Shown here: positions 27,757 to 35,793 of the stretch, piece after piece
Numbering within the stretch: position 1 is the stretch's first letter
Layout of the letters: each line of letters starts with the position of its first letter
Source of the DNA: an uncultured Clostridia bacterium
GTDB taxonomy: Bacteria > Bacillota > Clostridia > Christensenellales > Borkfalkiaceae
Length of the DNA: 41,318 nucleotides
Direction: 5' to 3'
Assembly: GCA_947053655.1 (NCBI GenBank)
Contig: CAMRTO010000013.1
Coordinates: 1-41,318, forward strand
Made by a program: the position numbers and the translations under genes
The notes under the pieces: generated by a model
Database searches by the model: none
Seen by the model: only the letters and a program-made list of their open reading frames with translations
What the model was told of the DNA's origin: nothing

Positions 27757-27798
27757 TTGCAAAACAGCGCCGTACGGTTTATAATAAAGCCGTACGGT
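27757..27798 (+). promoter_or_regulatory. promoter with two CCGTACGG palindromes
   Basis: TTGCAA (27757), 17 nt, TATAAT (27780-27785). GCCGTACGGT occurs at 27769-27778 inside the spacer and again at 27789-27798 over the expected transcription start, 20 bp apart. They could bind a dimeric repressor. They can also pair with each other before TATTATTTTTATT and act as the ribU terminator. Confidence 0.55.
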
Positions 27799-27828
27799 AT
27801 TATTTTTATTTACAAAAGAGGAGCATAA

Positions 27829-29004
27829 GTGAAGTACGATTTCGACGCGTTAAACGACAGGCGCAACACAAACAGTATTAAATACGATTTTTTCAGTGAA
27901 AACGGCGTGCCGTCGGACGCGCTTCCGCTCTGGATAGCGGATATGGATTTCCGCGTGCCCGACTGCCTTATCGAAAAATTGAAGCAAAGACTTGACCACG
28001 GTATTTTCGGATATACCGACCCCAAGCCCGAATATTTCAAGACGGTGTGCCGCTGGTTCGAAACGCGTCACAACTGGCGGACGAAGCCGGAAGGCTGGGT
28101 TACGACCTGCACGGTCGTCTTTGCAATCTGTTCGCTTCTACGCGCGGTGACAAAGCCGTCGGACGCGGTCATTATATGCCAGCCCGTATATTATCCCTTT
28201 GCCGACAGTATTTTAAACAACGGCAGAAGGCTTGTCGTAAGCGGGCTTAAAAACGATAACGGCAGATACACGGTGGATTATTCCGATTTCGAAAAAAAGA
28301 TAGTGGAAAACAAGGTCAAGGCGTTTATACTTTGCAATCCTCATAACCCCGTCGGACGCGTATGGACTAAGGACGAGCTTGTGCGTCTCGGCGAAATTTG
28401 CCTTAAACACGGCGTATTCGTTATTTCGGACGAAATTCATTCAGACTTTGTTTTCGGTAAAAACAGGCATACCGGTTTTGCGGCGGCGGACGACAGGTTC
28501 AAAGATTTTTGCGCCGTCTGCACCGCGCCGACAAAGACGTTTAACATTGCGGGTCTGCATATTTCTAACATTTACGTCGAAAACGACGCCGTGCGGGAGA
28601 AATTCAAAAAAGAGCTTGCGGCTCAGGGCTTCATACAGCCCAATCTTACGGGGCTTCTCGCCTGCCAGACGGTTTACGGCTACGGCGCGGACTGGCTTGA
28701 CGGTTTGCTCGAATATCTGGAAGAAAATATCGATTTTGCGGAAAAGTACGTAAAGGAAAATCTTCCGCGTCTCAAACTGGTAAGACCGGAGGGGACTTAT
28801 CTTCTTTGGCTGGACTGCCGCGGACTGGGCTTTGACGACAAAAAGCTTTCCGCCTTTATGCGCGACGAAGCCAAGCTGTGGCTGGACGACGGTTACATTT
28901 TCGGCGAGGGCGGCGGCGGTTTCGAAAGAATAAACGTGGCCTGTCCGCGTTCGGTAGTGAAAAACGCCATGGAAAGGTTAAAGGCGGCAATCTTGCGCAT
29001 ATAA
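27829..29004 (+). CDS. patB: MalY/PatB-family C-S lyase (cystathionine beta-lyase type)
   Basis: A 391-residue fold-type I PLP enzyme. PLP lysine is Lys236 in TAPTKTFNIAGLH. LPLWIADMDFRVPD, FGYTDP, CNPHNPVGRVW and SDEIHSDFVF are MalY/PatB signatures. It probably cleaves cystathionine or cysteine S-conjugates to a thiol, pyruvate and ammonia. The start is GTG with AAGAGGAG 5 nt upstream. It is followed by cysK, so the pair handles sulfur amino acids. Confidence 0.9.
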   Translation: MKYDFDALNDRRNTNSIKYDFFSENGVPSDALPLWIADMDFRVPDCLIEKLKQRLDHGIFGYTDPKPEYFKTVCRWFETRHNWRTKPEGWVTTCTVVFAICSLLRAVTKPSDAVIICQPVYYPFADSILNNGRRLVVSGLKNDNGRYTVDYSDFEKKIVENKVKAFILCNPHNPVGRVWTKDELVRLGEICLKHGVFVISDEIHSDFVFGKNRHTGFAAADDRFKDFCAVCTAPTKTFNIAGLHISNIYVENDAVREKFKKELAAQGFIQPNLTGLLACQTVYGYGADWLDGLLEYLEENIDFAEKYVKENLPRLKLVRPEGTYLLWLDCRGLGFDDKKLSAFMRDEAKLWLDDGYIFGEGGGGFERINVACPRSVVKNAMERLKAAILRI

Positions 29005-29022
29005 TAATGCGGGGAAGTTGCG

Positions 29023-29946
29023 TTGATTTATAAAAATTCTTTAATGTTGACCGGCAATACGCCGCTTATCGAACTGAATAATTTTACGAAAGCAAATTCC
29101 GTTTCGGCTGTAATTTACGCCAAAGCGGAATTTTTCAATCCCACGGGCTCGGTAAAGGACAGGACGGCGCTTGCGCTTATAGAGGACGCGGAAAGGCGCG
29201 GCATACTTAAAAAAGGCGGCGCTGTCGTAGAGCCGACTTCGGGCAATACGGGCATAGCGCTTGCCGCGGTTGCGGCGGTCAAGGGCTACAAGGCCGTTTT
29301 GACCATGCCCGAAAACATGAGCGCCGAAAGGATAAATTTAATTAAAGCTTACGGCGCGCGCGTTGTGCTTACCCCCGCCGCCGCGGGCATGCGCGGCGCG
29401 ATAGAGGAGGCGGAGCGCATAGTTTCGCAAAACCCCGACGCCGTGCTTGCGGGTCAGTTTACAAATCCCGCCAACACGGAAGTTCACGCGCGCACGACCG
29501 GACCCGAAATTTGGCGCGATACCGGCGGCGATATAGACATTTTCGTGTGCGGCGTAGGCACGGGCGGCACGCTTACCGGCGCGGGGAAATATCTGAAAAG
29601 AAAAAATCCCGCAATTAAAATTATTGCGGTGGAGCCCGCTTCTTCGCCGGTGCTTTCGGGCGGGGCGGCGGGCTTGCATAAAATACAGGGGATAGGCGCG
29701 GGCTTCGTTCCCGAAATTCTCGACACGGGAATCTACGACGGTGTTTTACCCGTGACCGACGGCGAGGCGTTTGCGGCGGCGAAAAGCTTCGGCGCGGAGG
29801 AGGGAATGCTTGTGGGGGTTTCTTCGGGCGCGGCGCTCGCCGCGGCGGTCCGCACGGGGCGGGCGGAGCAAAACGCGGGCAAGAAAATAGTCGTTCTGCT
29901 GCCCGATTCGGCTGACAGATATTATTCGACCGAGCTTTTCAATTGA
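29023..29946 (+). CDS. cysK: cysteine synthase (O-acetylserine sulfhydrylase)
   Basis: A 307-residue fold-type II PLP enzyme making cysteine from O-acetylserine and sulfide. PLP lysine is Lys45 in PTGSVKDRTALA. TSGNTGIALA and GTGGTLTGAGKYLK (phosphate loop) are intact. The start is TTG (GGGGA upstream); an ATG seven codons in is the alternative. It is 18 nt after patB. No serine acetyltransferase is adjacent. Confidence 0.94.
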   Translation: MIYKNSLMLTGNTPLIELNNFTKANSVSAVIYAKAEFFNPTGSVKDRTALALIEDAERRGILKKGGAVVEPTSGNTGIALAAVAAVKGYKAVLTMPENMSAERINLIKAYGARVVLTPAAAGMRGAIEEAERIVSQNPDAVLAGQFTNPANTEVHARTTGPEIWRDTGGDIDIFVCGVGTGGTLTGAGKYLKRKNPAIKIIAVEPASSPVLSGGAAGLHKIQGIGAGFVPEILDTGIYDGVLPVTDGEAFAAAKSFGAEEGMLVGVSSGAALAAAVRTGRAEQNAGKKIVVLLPDSADRYYSTELFN

Positions 29947-29953
29947 ATTTCAC

Positions 29954-29986
29954 GGCGCGGACGGAAGCTTTCCGTCCGCGCCTTTT
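29954..29986 (+). terminator. terminator of patB-cysK
   Basis: GGCGCGGACGGA-AGCTT-TCCGTCCGCGCC followed by TTTT. Confidence 0.85.
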
Positions 29987-30006
29987 ACGCGAATTATGTC
30001 GTCAAA

Positions 30007-30069
30007 TGGTAAAATTTGGTAATTTATTTGACAATATTTGCGCATATTGGTAAAATAAAACCATTACCA
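30007..30069 (+). promoter_or_regulatory. promoter and repeated TGGTAA motifs before the RT gene
   Basis: TTGACA (30028-30033), 17 nt, TAAAAT (30051-30056). TGGTAAAAT occurs at 30007 and 30048, TGGTAAT at 30017, and its inverse ATTACCA at 30063. The four sites bracket the promoter and look like repressor half-sites. Confidence 0.6.
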
Positions 30070-30087
30070 CATTACGGCGGACAGCAT

Positions 30088-31218
30088 ATGATAAAATTGA
30101 CTTTTAACGAAGTCTTTACTTACGACGCGTTATACCGCGCGCATCTGAAAGGAAGGCTTTGTAAGCGTGACAAAAAACCGCTTGTCAGGTTCGAGATGAA
30201 TATGATAAGCAACATTTACGAGCTGTACAGGAAACTGCGTACAGGCACGTACAAATTCGGCAAATACAATTCCTTTGTGGTTTACGAGCCGAAGCGCCGC
30301 GAAATACAGACGCTTCACTATTCGGGCAGAATAGTCCAGCGCGTGCTTTGCGACGAGGTGTTAATGCCCTATTTCTCCAAGCGCGCCATTTTGGACAACA
30401 GCGTTTGCCAGAAGGGTAAGGGGTCCAGCTTCGCGCTGATGCGCTTTGAAAAAATGCTGAGGGAGCATGTTAAAAAGCACGGCGCGAAGGGTTATTTTTT
30501 AAAGTGCGACATTCTTAAATATTTCCCCAGTATTCCGCACGACAGACTGAGAGAGCTTTTCGGCCACGAGTGCCGCGACGAAAGAATAAACGCGCTCGTA
30601 TACGACGTGATAGACAGCTTTCACACCAGTGCGGAATATCTTAAAAACAGCGGGATAGAGCCGCTGGGCGAGGGGGCAAAAACCGAGCGCGGCATGCCGA
30701 TAGGCAACCAGACAAGTCAGGTTTTCGGCATGTTTTACCTAAACGAAGTGGACCGCCTTGTAAAGGAAAAGCTGCGTATAAGGGTGTACTCGCGCTATAT
30801 GGACGATTTTCTGCTCGTCCATCAGGACAAAGAATATGTCCAATACGCTTTGCAGTGTATTACCGAAACCGTCACAAGGCTCGGGTTGAAGCTTAATTCC
30901 AAAACGCAGATATTTCCGCTGAAAAACGGCGTTACTTATCTGGGCTTCAGGTATTTCGTCAAACCCAACGGCAAAATTGTAAAGACCGTCAAAAAGCGCA
31001 CCAAGCGCCGCATGCGCTGGCGCGCGCGGCTTTTGAAAAAGGCATACCTTGACGGCGCCATAGACGGCGAACAGGTAAGAATGTCTTTCGCTTCCATGCA
31101 CGGGCATTTAAAGTACGGTAGTTGTTATAAAATCCAGAAGGAGCTTTACGACAAACTGAAATTTATTCCCGAAATCGCGAATTGTGCAAATGCAAAGAGG
31201 TTTAAAAATGCAGGATAA
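30088..31218 (+). CDS. reverse transcriptase of the diversity-generating-retroelement type
   Basis: A 376-residue RNA-directed DNA polymerase. Catalytic acids: Asp141 in LKCDILKYFPSI and YMDD at 237-240. The primer-grip segment TYLGFRYFV is present. IGNQTSQ (205-211) replaces the QGG of group II and retron RTs and is the DGR-type motif. The C-terminal SFASMHGHLKYGSCYKIQKEL matches the S-x-x-GH thumb end of DGR RTs. There is no maturase or endonuclease domain. The start is ATG 30088, because an upstream extension would overlap the promoter. The next gene overlaps by 11 nt and encodes an Avd-like protein. No template/variable repeat pair is visible. Codon use matches the neighbours, so it is not a recent arrival. 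Confidence 0.88.
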   Translation: MIKLTFNEVFTYDALYRAHLKGRLCKRDKKPLVRFEMNMISNIYELYRKLRTGTYKFGKYNSFVVYEPKRREIQTLHYSGRIVQRVLCDEVLMPYFSKRAILDNSVCQKGKGSSFALMRFEKMLREHVKKHGAKGYFLKCDILKYFPSIPHDRLRELFGHECRDERINALVYDVIDSFHTSAEYLKNSGIEPLGEGAKTERGMPIGNQTSQVFGMFYLNEVDRLVKEKLRIRVYSRYMDDFLLVHQDKEYVQYALQCITETVTRLGLKLNSKTQIFPLKNGVTYLGFRYFVKPNGKIVKTVKKRTKRRMRWRARLLKKAYLDGAIDGEQVRMSFASMHGHLKYGSCYKIQKELYDKLKFIPEIANCANAKRFKNAG

Positions 31219-31732
31219 TAACGGGCGTCCCGCAGAGGATTTTTTAAAAGAAGCGATTGACGAAGAAATGGGGGGTACGGATTCCCCCGCATTTTCGGAA
31301 AAAGACGCTTTGCCGGCTTACGCCGTAAACAGAACTTCGCGCAAGAAATTCGTGATAAAGGATTTCGATACCCCGCGCGACAAAGAAATGGCGGTGTTTA
31401 CACACGCCAAAAAACTGAGCGAGTATGTGTTTGTAATAACGGAGCGTTCTCCCAAAAAATTCCGTTGGAGCATAGTTTCCAGATTGCAGAATACTTCAAT
31501 TGACGTAATAGAAAATTTGTACCGCGCCAATTACGAGCACGACGTCGCGCTTCGGCTTAAATACCAGACGGGCGCGGCGGTAAGCTTGAACCTTTTGGAT
31601 TTTTACGCCGAAACCGCAAAGACCAAGCAGGCGATAAGCCTGCGGCAAATGGCTATTCTGGCGCGCGGCATTACGGAATGTAAAAAGCTTTTATCCGGCT
31701 GGATTAAAAGCACAAAACAAAGTAAAAACTGA
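31208..31732 (+). CDS. Avd-like four-helix-bundle protein
   Basis: A 174-residue protein. The first 55 residues are acidic and probably disordered. Residues 60-170 form a helical bundle: FTHAKKLSEYVFVITERSPK, then RWSIVSRLQNTSIDVIENLYRANYE, SLNLLDFYAETAKTKQAISLRQMAILARGI, and ECKKLLSGWIKS. This is the pattern of DGR accessory protein Avd and its S23/IVP-like relatives, including the closing GWIKS. In DGRs a pentamer of Avd binds the RT and template RNA. The ATG lies inside the RT end (AAAGAGG upstream), so the two are coupled. The usual DGR order is avd before RT; here it is reversed. Confidence 0.8.
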   Translation: MQDNNGRPAEDFLKEAIDEEMGGTDSPAFSEKDALPAYAVNRTSRKKFVIKDFDTPRDKEMAVFTHAKKLSEYVFVITERSPKKFRWSIVSRLQNTSIDVIENLYRANYEHDVALRLKYQTGAAVSLNLLDFYAETAKTKQAISLRQMAILARGITECKKLLSGWIKSTKQSKN

Positions 31733-31811
31733 CTTGTCCGCTTTGCCGTTTAAACTTGCGGCGGGCAATCTCCGTGCAGTACCTACGGTAACGTTTTAAA
31801 AAATATTATGT
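31733..31811 (+). ncRNA. possible structured RNA downstream of the Avd-like gene
   Basis: CTTGCGGCGG (31754-31763) is complementary to the left arm of the following hairpin (CCGCCGCAAG). The piece between them contains CCGT...ACGG. The transcript can therefore fold two ways. The stretch is A-poor, unlike a DGR template repeat. One frame reads without stop to a TAA near 31796 (ending AAGNLRAVPTVTF). Confidence 0.3.
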
Positions 31812-31849
31812 TTTCCGCCGCCGCAAGCAAACGCTTGCGGCGGCGGAAA
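31812..31849 (+). terminator. perfect 17-bp hairpin closing the RT cassette
   Basis: TTTCCGCCGCCGCAAGC-AAAC-GCTTGCGGCGGCGGAAA. Only a weak T-rich tail follows. It ends the RT-avd unit before the tsaE promoter. Confidence 0.7.
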
Positions 31850-31865
31850 TATTCCGTTTAAGAAC

Positions 31866-31894
31866 TTGATAAAAATTTTCGCGTATGTTAAAAT
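31866..31894 (+). promoter_or_regulatory. promoter of tsaE-tsaB-rimI
   Basis: TTGATA, 17 nt, TAAAAT, 39 nt before the tsaE ATG. Confidence 0.7.
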
Positions 31895-31933
31895 AAAAGC
31901 GTAATTAAAAACGCCGCTCGGGCGGAGGTGTTT

Positions 31934-32338
31934 ATGGCAGAATTCGTATCCGCAAGCGCCGCGGACACTATGTGCTTTGCGGAGGATTATTCAAAAACTC
32001 TTTGTGCGGGTGACGTCGTTTTATTGGGCGGCGAAATGGGTGCGGGCAAGACGGTGTTCGCAAAAGGCGTCGCAAAGGGGCTGGGGATAGAGGAAGAAAT
32101 TTTAAGCCCAACTTACGCCTATATGAACGATTACGGCGGCAAGCTTTACCATTACGACTGTTACCGCCTGAAAAGCGGCGCTCAGGCGGAGGAGCTGGGT
32201 CTGTGCGACTATTTTTACGCGGGCGGCGTGTGTCTGGTCGAATGGGCGGAAAACATAGCTTCCGTTCTTCCTTCAAAGGTCAGACGGGTGAATATAGTAA
32301 AGACGGGGGAGGACGCAAGACTGATAATTTATGAGTAA
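31934..32338 (+). CDS. tsaE: tRNA t6A37 biosynthesis ATPase TsaE
   Basis: A 134-residue P-loop ATPase (GGEMGAGKTVFAKG) that resets the TsaBD complex making N6-threonylcarbamoyladenosine at tRNA position 37. LSPTYAYMNDYGGKLYHYDCYRL and CLVEWAENI are conserved. GGAGG lies 5 nt before ATG 31934. It overlaps tsaB by 8 nt. tsaD, the catalytic partner, is not in the window. Confidence 0.94.
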   Translation: MAEFVSASAADTMCFAEDYSKTLCAGDVVLLGGEMGAGKTVFAKGVAKGLGIEEEILSPTYAYMNDYGGKLYHYDCYRLKSGAQAEELGLCDYFYAGGVCLVEWAENIASVLPSKVRRVNIVKTGEDARLIIYE

Positions 32339-32936
32339 TTTTCTGGCAATAGACACTTCGTCGCGATACCTTACCGTTTTAGCGGTGAAGGGTGAAAAAA
32401 AAGTTTTAAGGCACAGGGACGACTGCGCCATGCGCCACTCGGTAATTTTAATGGATGAAATACACGCGGTTTTAAAGGAAGCCGGACTTTCACCGTCGGA
32501 GTGCGGTTTTTTCGCGGCGGTCACGGGCCCGGGTTCTTTCACGGGCATACGCATAGGAATAGCCGCCGCAAAGGGCTTCGCGCTTGCCGCGGACAAGCCG
32601 CTTGTTTCCGTAACCTCGTTCGAGCTGATTGCATATAATGTTACATGCGACAGGTTTTACGCCGTAATAGACGCGGCGCACGGCTGTTATTACGTTTGCG
32701 GATTCGGCGCGGATAAACAAATAATTCTCCCGCCGTGCTATCTTAGCGGAGAGCAGGCGGAAAATCTCGGCGCGCCGCTGTACGGCTTCGAGGATATTCC
32801 TCTTAAAAATTATACGAAAACCGATATTTCCGACTCTCTTTTCAAAGCCGCTACGGCTAACGCGCGTGCCGCAAGCGGTAAAATGACCGCGCTTTACGTG
32901 CGCAAATCGCAGGCGGAGGAGGCGAGAAAATGCTGA
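32331..32936 (+). CDS. tsaB: tRNA t6A37 biosynthesis protein TsaB
   Basis: A 201-residue inactive ASKHA-fold partner of TsaD. LAIDTSSRYLTV at the start, HSVILMDEIHAVL, and GPGSFTGIRIGIAAAKGFAL are diagnostic. Overlaps both neighbours (8 nt and 7 nt), so tsaE-tsaB-rimI is one translational unit. Confidence 0.94.
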   Translation: MSNFLAIDTSSRYLTVLAVKGEKKVLRHRDDCAMRHSVILMDEIHAVLKEAGLSPSECGFFAAVTGPGSFTGIRIGIAAAKGFALAADKPLVSVTSFELIAYNVTCDRFYAVIDAAHGCYYVCGFGADKQIILPPCYLSGEQAENLGAPLYGFEDIPLKNYTKTDISDSLFKAATANARAASGKMTALYVRKSQAEEARKC

Positions 32937-33364
32937 TCCGCCGTTGGAGATACGACGATATACTGAAAATTTCCGAACTGGAAAAAGAGTGCTTCCCGTC
33001 GGAGCCCTGGACCTTCAAGATGCTTGCGTCCAGCTTCGAGGCGGAAAATTTCCGCGGGGTGCTTGCCGAGGACGGCGGCGAAACGATAGGTTATGGCGGC
33101 ATGACCGTCGCCGCGGACAGCGCGGATATAGACAATATAGCCGTTACCGAAGCTTACCGCCGTAGCGGGGTTGCCTGCGCGGTTATGGACGAATTGTTGA
33201 AAATTGCCAAGGATGAAGGCGTAAAAAAATTATTTCTCGAAGTGCGGGTTTCGAATTACGCCGCAATGAAGCTGTATTTGAAGTGCGGCTTCAAGGGCGC
33301 GTACGCACGTACGCGGTATTATCCCGACGGCGAGGACTGCCTTGTCATGATAAAAGAAATATAA
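32930..33364 (+). CDS. rimI: ribosomal protein S18-alanine N-acetyltransferase
   Basis: A 144-residue GNAT acetyltransferase. It has SELEKECFPSEPWTF, the acetyl-CoA loop region YRRSGVACAVMDELLKIA (Q/R-x-x-G-x-A variant of the usual RxxGxG), and the LEVRVSNYAAMKLYLKCGFK block. It acetylates S18 and sits with tsaE/tsaB as usual. Confidence 0.92.
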   Translation: MLIRRWRYDDILKISELEKECFPSEPWTFKMLASSFEAENFRGVLAEDGGETIGYGGMTVAADSADIDNIAVTEAYRRSGVACAVMDELLKIAKDEGVKKLFLEVRVSNYAAMKLYLKCGFKGAYARTRYYPDGEDCLVMIKEI

Positions 33365-33454
33365 GCGCCGGTAAAAAAATTTATTTCGGCGGTAATAATT
33401 ATTTTAGTAAAAGGTAAATTTATTTCCACCCTGAGGGAGGGGGAAGGCAAAGAC

Positions 33455-34123
33455 GTGTTGCTTTTGCACGGTTATTTGTCCTGTAAGGAAAGTTTTTACT
33501 ATCAGATAAAATTTCTTTCGCGGTATTTTCGCGTCACCGCGCCCGACATAATAGGCTTCGGCGCGAGCGCACGTCTGGAGGAGCCGTATTCCCTCTCGGA
33601 CTATTGTGATTGGCTTAAAGAGTTTATACGCGTTTCGGGTCTGGAAAAACCGCATATAATAGCCCATTCCTTCGGGGCGCGGCTCGCCTTTAAATATTTA
33701 AGCGGGCAAAAGGACGCCGCCGATAAGCTTGTCATAACGGGAGGCGCGGGCATAGTCAAACCGCGTTCCAAAAGTTATATCCGACGGGTAAAGGCTTACA
33801 GGCGGATGAAAAAATTTTTTCCGTCGTATGCCGAAAAGCACTTCGGCAGCGAGGAATACAGGACGCTTACGCCCGTCATGCGCGAAAGCTATAAAAAAAT
33901 AGTCAACGAGGATTTGCGCTCCGCCGCAGCGGAAGTGGAAAACAAGACCCTTCTTATTTACGGCAGGGACGATAAAGTGACCCCGCCCGACTGCGAGGGG
34001 AAAATATTCAACGGACTTATAAAGGACAGTACTTTCGCGCTTGCGGACGGCGGACATTTCTGCTTTTCGGAAAATGCGGAAGCTTTCAATAAACTGGTAT
34101 ACGATTTTTTAACGGAGAATTAA
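33455..34123 (+). CDS. alpha/beta hydrolase
   Basis: An alpha/beta-hydrolase-fold enzyme. LLLHGYLS is the oxyanion-hole strand, AHSFGAR the nucleophile elbow (Ser), YGRDDKVTP the acid, and ADGGHFCF the histidine. Substrate unknown. The first standard start is GTG 33455, but it would place HG at residue 5 and delete the first two strands. The same frame is open back to the rimI stop and encodes a family-like VKGKFISTLREGEGKDV just upstream, so translation probably begins near 33395-33422 at a non-AUG codon (ATA or ATT). 1 nt separates its stop from the next start codon. Confidence 0.85.
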   Translation: MLLLHGYLSCKESFYYQIKFLSRYFRVTAPDIIGFGASARLEEPYSLSDYCDWLKEFIRVSGLEKPHIIAHSFGARLAFKYLSGQKDAADKLVITGGAGIVKPRSKSYIRRVKAYRRMKKFFPSYAEKHFGSEEYRTLTPVMRESYKKIVNEDLRSAAAEVENKTLLIYGRDDKVTPPDCEGKIFNGLIKDSTFALADGGHFCFSENAEAFNKLVYDFLTEN

Positions 34124-34124
34124 A

Positions 34125-35723
34125 TTGGGAATATTCGTATCCGTGCCTAAAACGGCGGAATGTATCGTCGCGGCGCTTGCGTTTGCCGCTTTGCTTTGTT
34201 TTACGGCATACAAACCTCTCGGCGTACTGCAATCGTCGGGCTATAAAAACGGTAAATTCGTAAAATGGCTCAAAAAAAAGGATAACGTGCTTTTAACAAG
34301 ACTTACCTTTCTTTCTTTGATGTGTCTGTTTTTTTCGGCTGTCGTCGGGCTTTGCTTTTCTTTCGCGGGGGAGTGGGCGGCAGTCGTATCGCTTGCGCCG
34401 TTTATCGTGTTTTTTGCGGTCTATCTTTGGGCGGACAGAAAAATCGCTTTGCGCTCTACCTCCGTCTTTACCCCGCGTTTTAAAAGACTTTACGTAATTC
34501 TGTTTACAATTTCCGCGGTTTTCGCGTATATAATTATTACCCTTTTGAATTTTGCGGACGCGGTCTGGGGCAATGAAATATTTTCTTTTTTGAGATATTG
34601 CCCGCTCGCCTTGCTTCCGCTTGCGCTTATAGGGTTGATTTTGCTTTCCAATCTGGTTGCGGCGGTTTACGAGGTTCCTCATAACAGAAAGTTTGTCCGC
34701 AAGGCAACCGAAAAGCTTAAAAGGTGTCCGGTTAAGGTTATAGGAATTACGGGCAGCTACGGCAAAACCAGTACCAAGTTTATTCTTAACGCCGTACTTT
34801 CGTCAAAGTACCGCGTGCTTACCACGCCCCGCTCGCACAATACTCCGATAGGAATCGCGCTTGCGATAAACAATGCAAATCTTTCCGAATACGATATTTT
34901 CATTGCCGAAATGGGCGCGCGGCACGTAGGGGACATTGCCGAGCTGTGCGAAATATGTCCGCCCGACATATCCCTTATTACGGGAATATGCGGTCAGCAT
35001 ATGGAAACTTTCGGCACGTTCGCAAACGTGGTTAAGGCGAAGGGCGAGATACTGGCGTATACAAAAGAAAGCGCTATAACGGCGGCGGACTGTTACGAGC
35101 TGTTTGCCGAATATCCCGTCAAGATAAAAAAATGCTTATGCGCGTCGGATATAGCTTGCACGCAGGAAGGCACTTCCTTCACGCTTACCTTGGGCGGCGA
35201 AAGCAAACGGGCGCATACGCGGCTTTTGGGCGCGCATGCGGCGGAAAATATCGCTCTCGCGGCGGAGGCGGCGTTTGCGGTCGGCATGACGCTTGACGAA
35301 ATAGTTTGCGCGATTGAAAGTATTGACTTTATCGAGCACCGCCTGCAACTTATAAAATCGGGCGACGTGAATATTCTGGACGACGGCTACAATTCCAACG
35401 TAAAGGGCGCGCGCGCCGCGCTTCAAGTGTTAAAGCTTTTCGACGGCAGAAAAATAGTAGTGACCCCCGGACTTGTGGAACTGGGCGTATTGGAAAAGCA
35501 GGAAAATTCGGCGCTCGGCAAGGAGCTTGCGGGCTTCGATATGGTTATCCTGGTAGGGGATACGCTTGTTCAGCCCGTGCGCGAGGGTTATTTGCAAAAC
35601 GGCGGCGACGCGGAAAAAATAACCGTATGTCAGACGCTTGCCGCGGCGCAGGAGCAGCTTAAAAATTATCTTCACGCGGGGGATACCGTTTTATTCCTTA
35701 ACGACCTGCCCGACGTGGTTTAA
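34125..35723 (+). CDS. membrane-anchored MurF-like Mur ligase
   Basis: A 532-residue protein. Residues 1-190 hold about five hydrophobic helices in place of the soluble UDP-MurNAc-binding domain of classical MurF. Then comes a Mur-ligase ATPase domain (ITGSYGKTST, about 208-217), SHNTPIGIALAINN, EMGARHVGDIAELCEI, TGICGQHMETFG, and a C-terminal domain (DGYNSNVKGARAALQVL). Sequence blocks fit MurF (addition of D-Ala-D-Ala to the muropeptide), and ddl follows at once. The start is TTG, 7 nt after GGAG. I recall similar TM-fused ligases in Clostridia; acting at the membrane is an inference. Confidence 0.82.
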   Translation: MGIFVSVPKTAECIVAALAFAALLCFTAYKPLGVLQSSGYKNGKFVKWLKKKDNVLLTRLTFLSLMCLFFSAVVGLCFSFAGEWAAVVSLAPFIVFFAVYLWADRKIALRSTSVFTPRFKRLYVILFTISAVFAYIIITLLNFADAVWGNEIFSFLRYCPLALLPLALIGLILLSNLVAAVYEVPHNRKFVRKATEKLKRCPVKVIGITGSYGKTSTKFILNAVLSSKYRVLTTPRSHNTPIGIALAINNANLSEYDIFIAEMGARHVGDIAELCEICPPDISLITGICGQHMETFGTFANVVKAKGEILAYTKESAITAADCYELFAEYPVKIKKCLCASDIACTQEGTSFTLTLGGESKRAHTRLLGAHAAENIALAAEAAFAVGMTLDEIVCAIESIDFIEHRLQLIKSGDVNILDDGYNSNVKGARAALQVLKLFDGRKIVVTPGLVELGVLEKQENSALGKELAGFDMVILVGDTLVQPVREGYLQNGGDAEKITVCQTLAAAQEQLKNYLHAGDTVLFLNDLPDVV

Positions 35724-35793
35724 ACATTAAGACAAAATATAAAATTCACCAAAGCCGGCAAGATATAAGCTGTAAGCGGAGGTGATTTTTTTT

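Noticed and set aside
30088..31218. Group II intron or retron assignment for the RT
   Set aside because: No maturase/endonuclease domain, no intron boundaries, and IGNxTSQ in place of QGG; no msr/msd-like structure upstream.
29950..31930. A DGR template repeat next to the RT
   Set aside because: I looked for an A-rich segment of about 100 bp with a near copy elsewhere in the window and saw none. A full repeat search could still find one outside.
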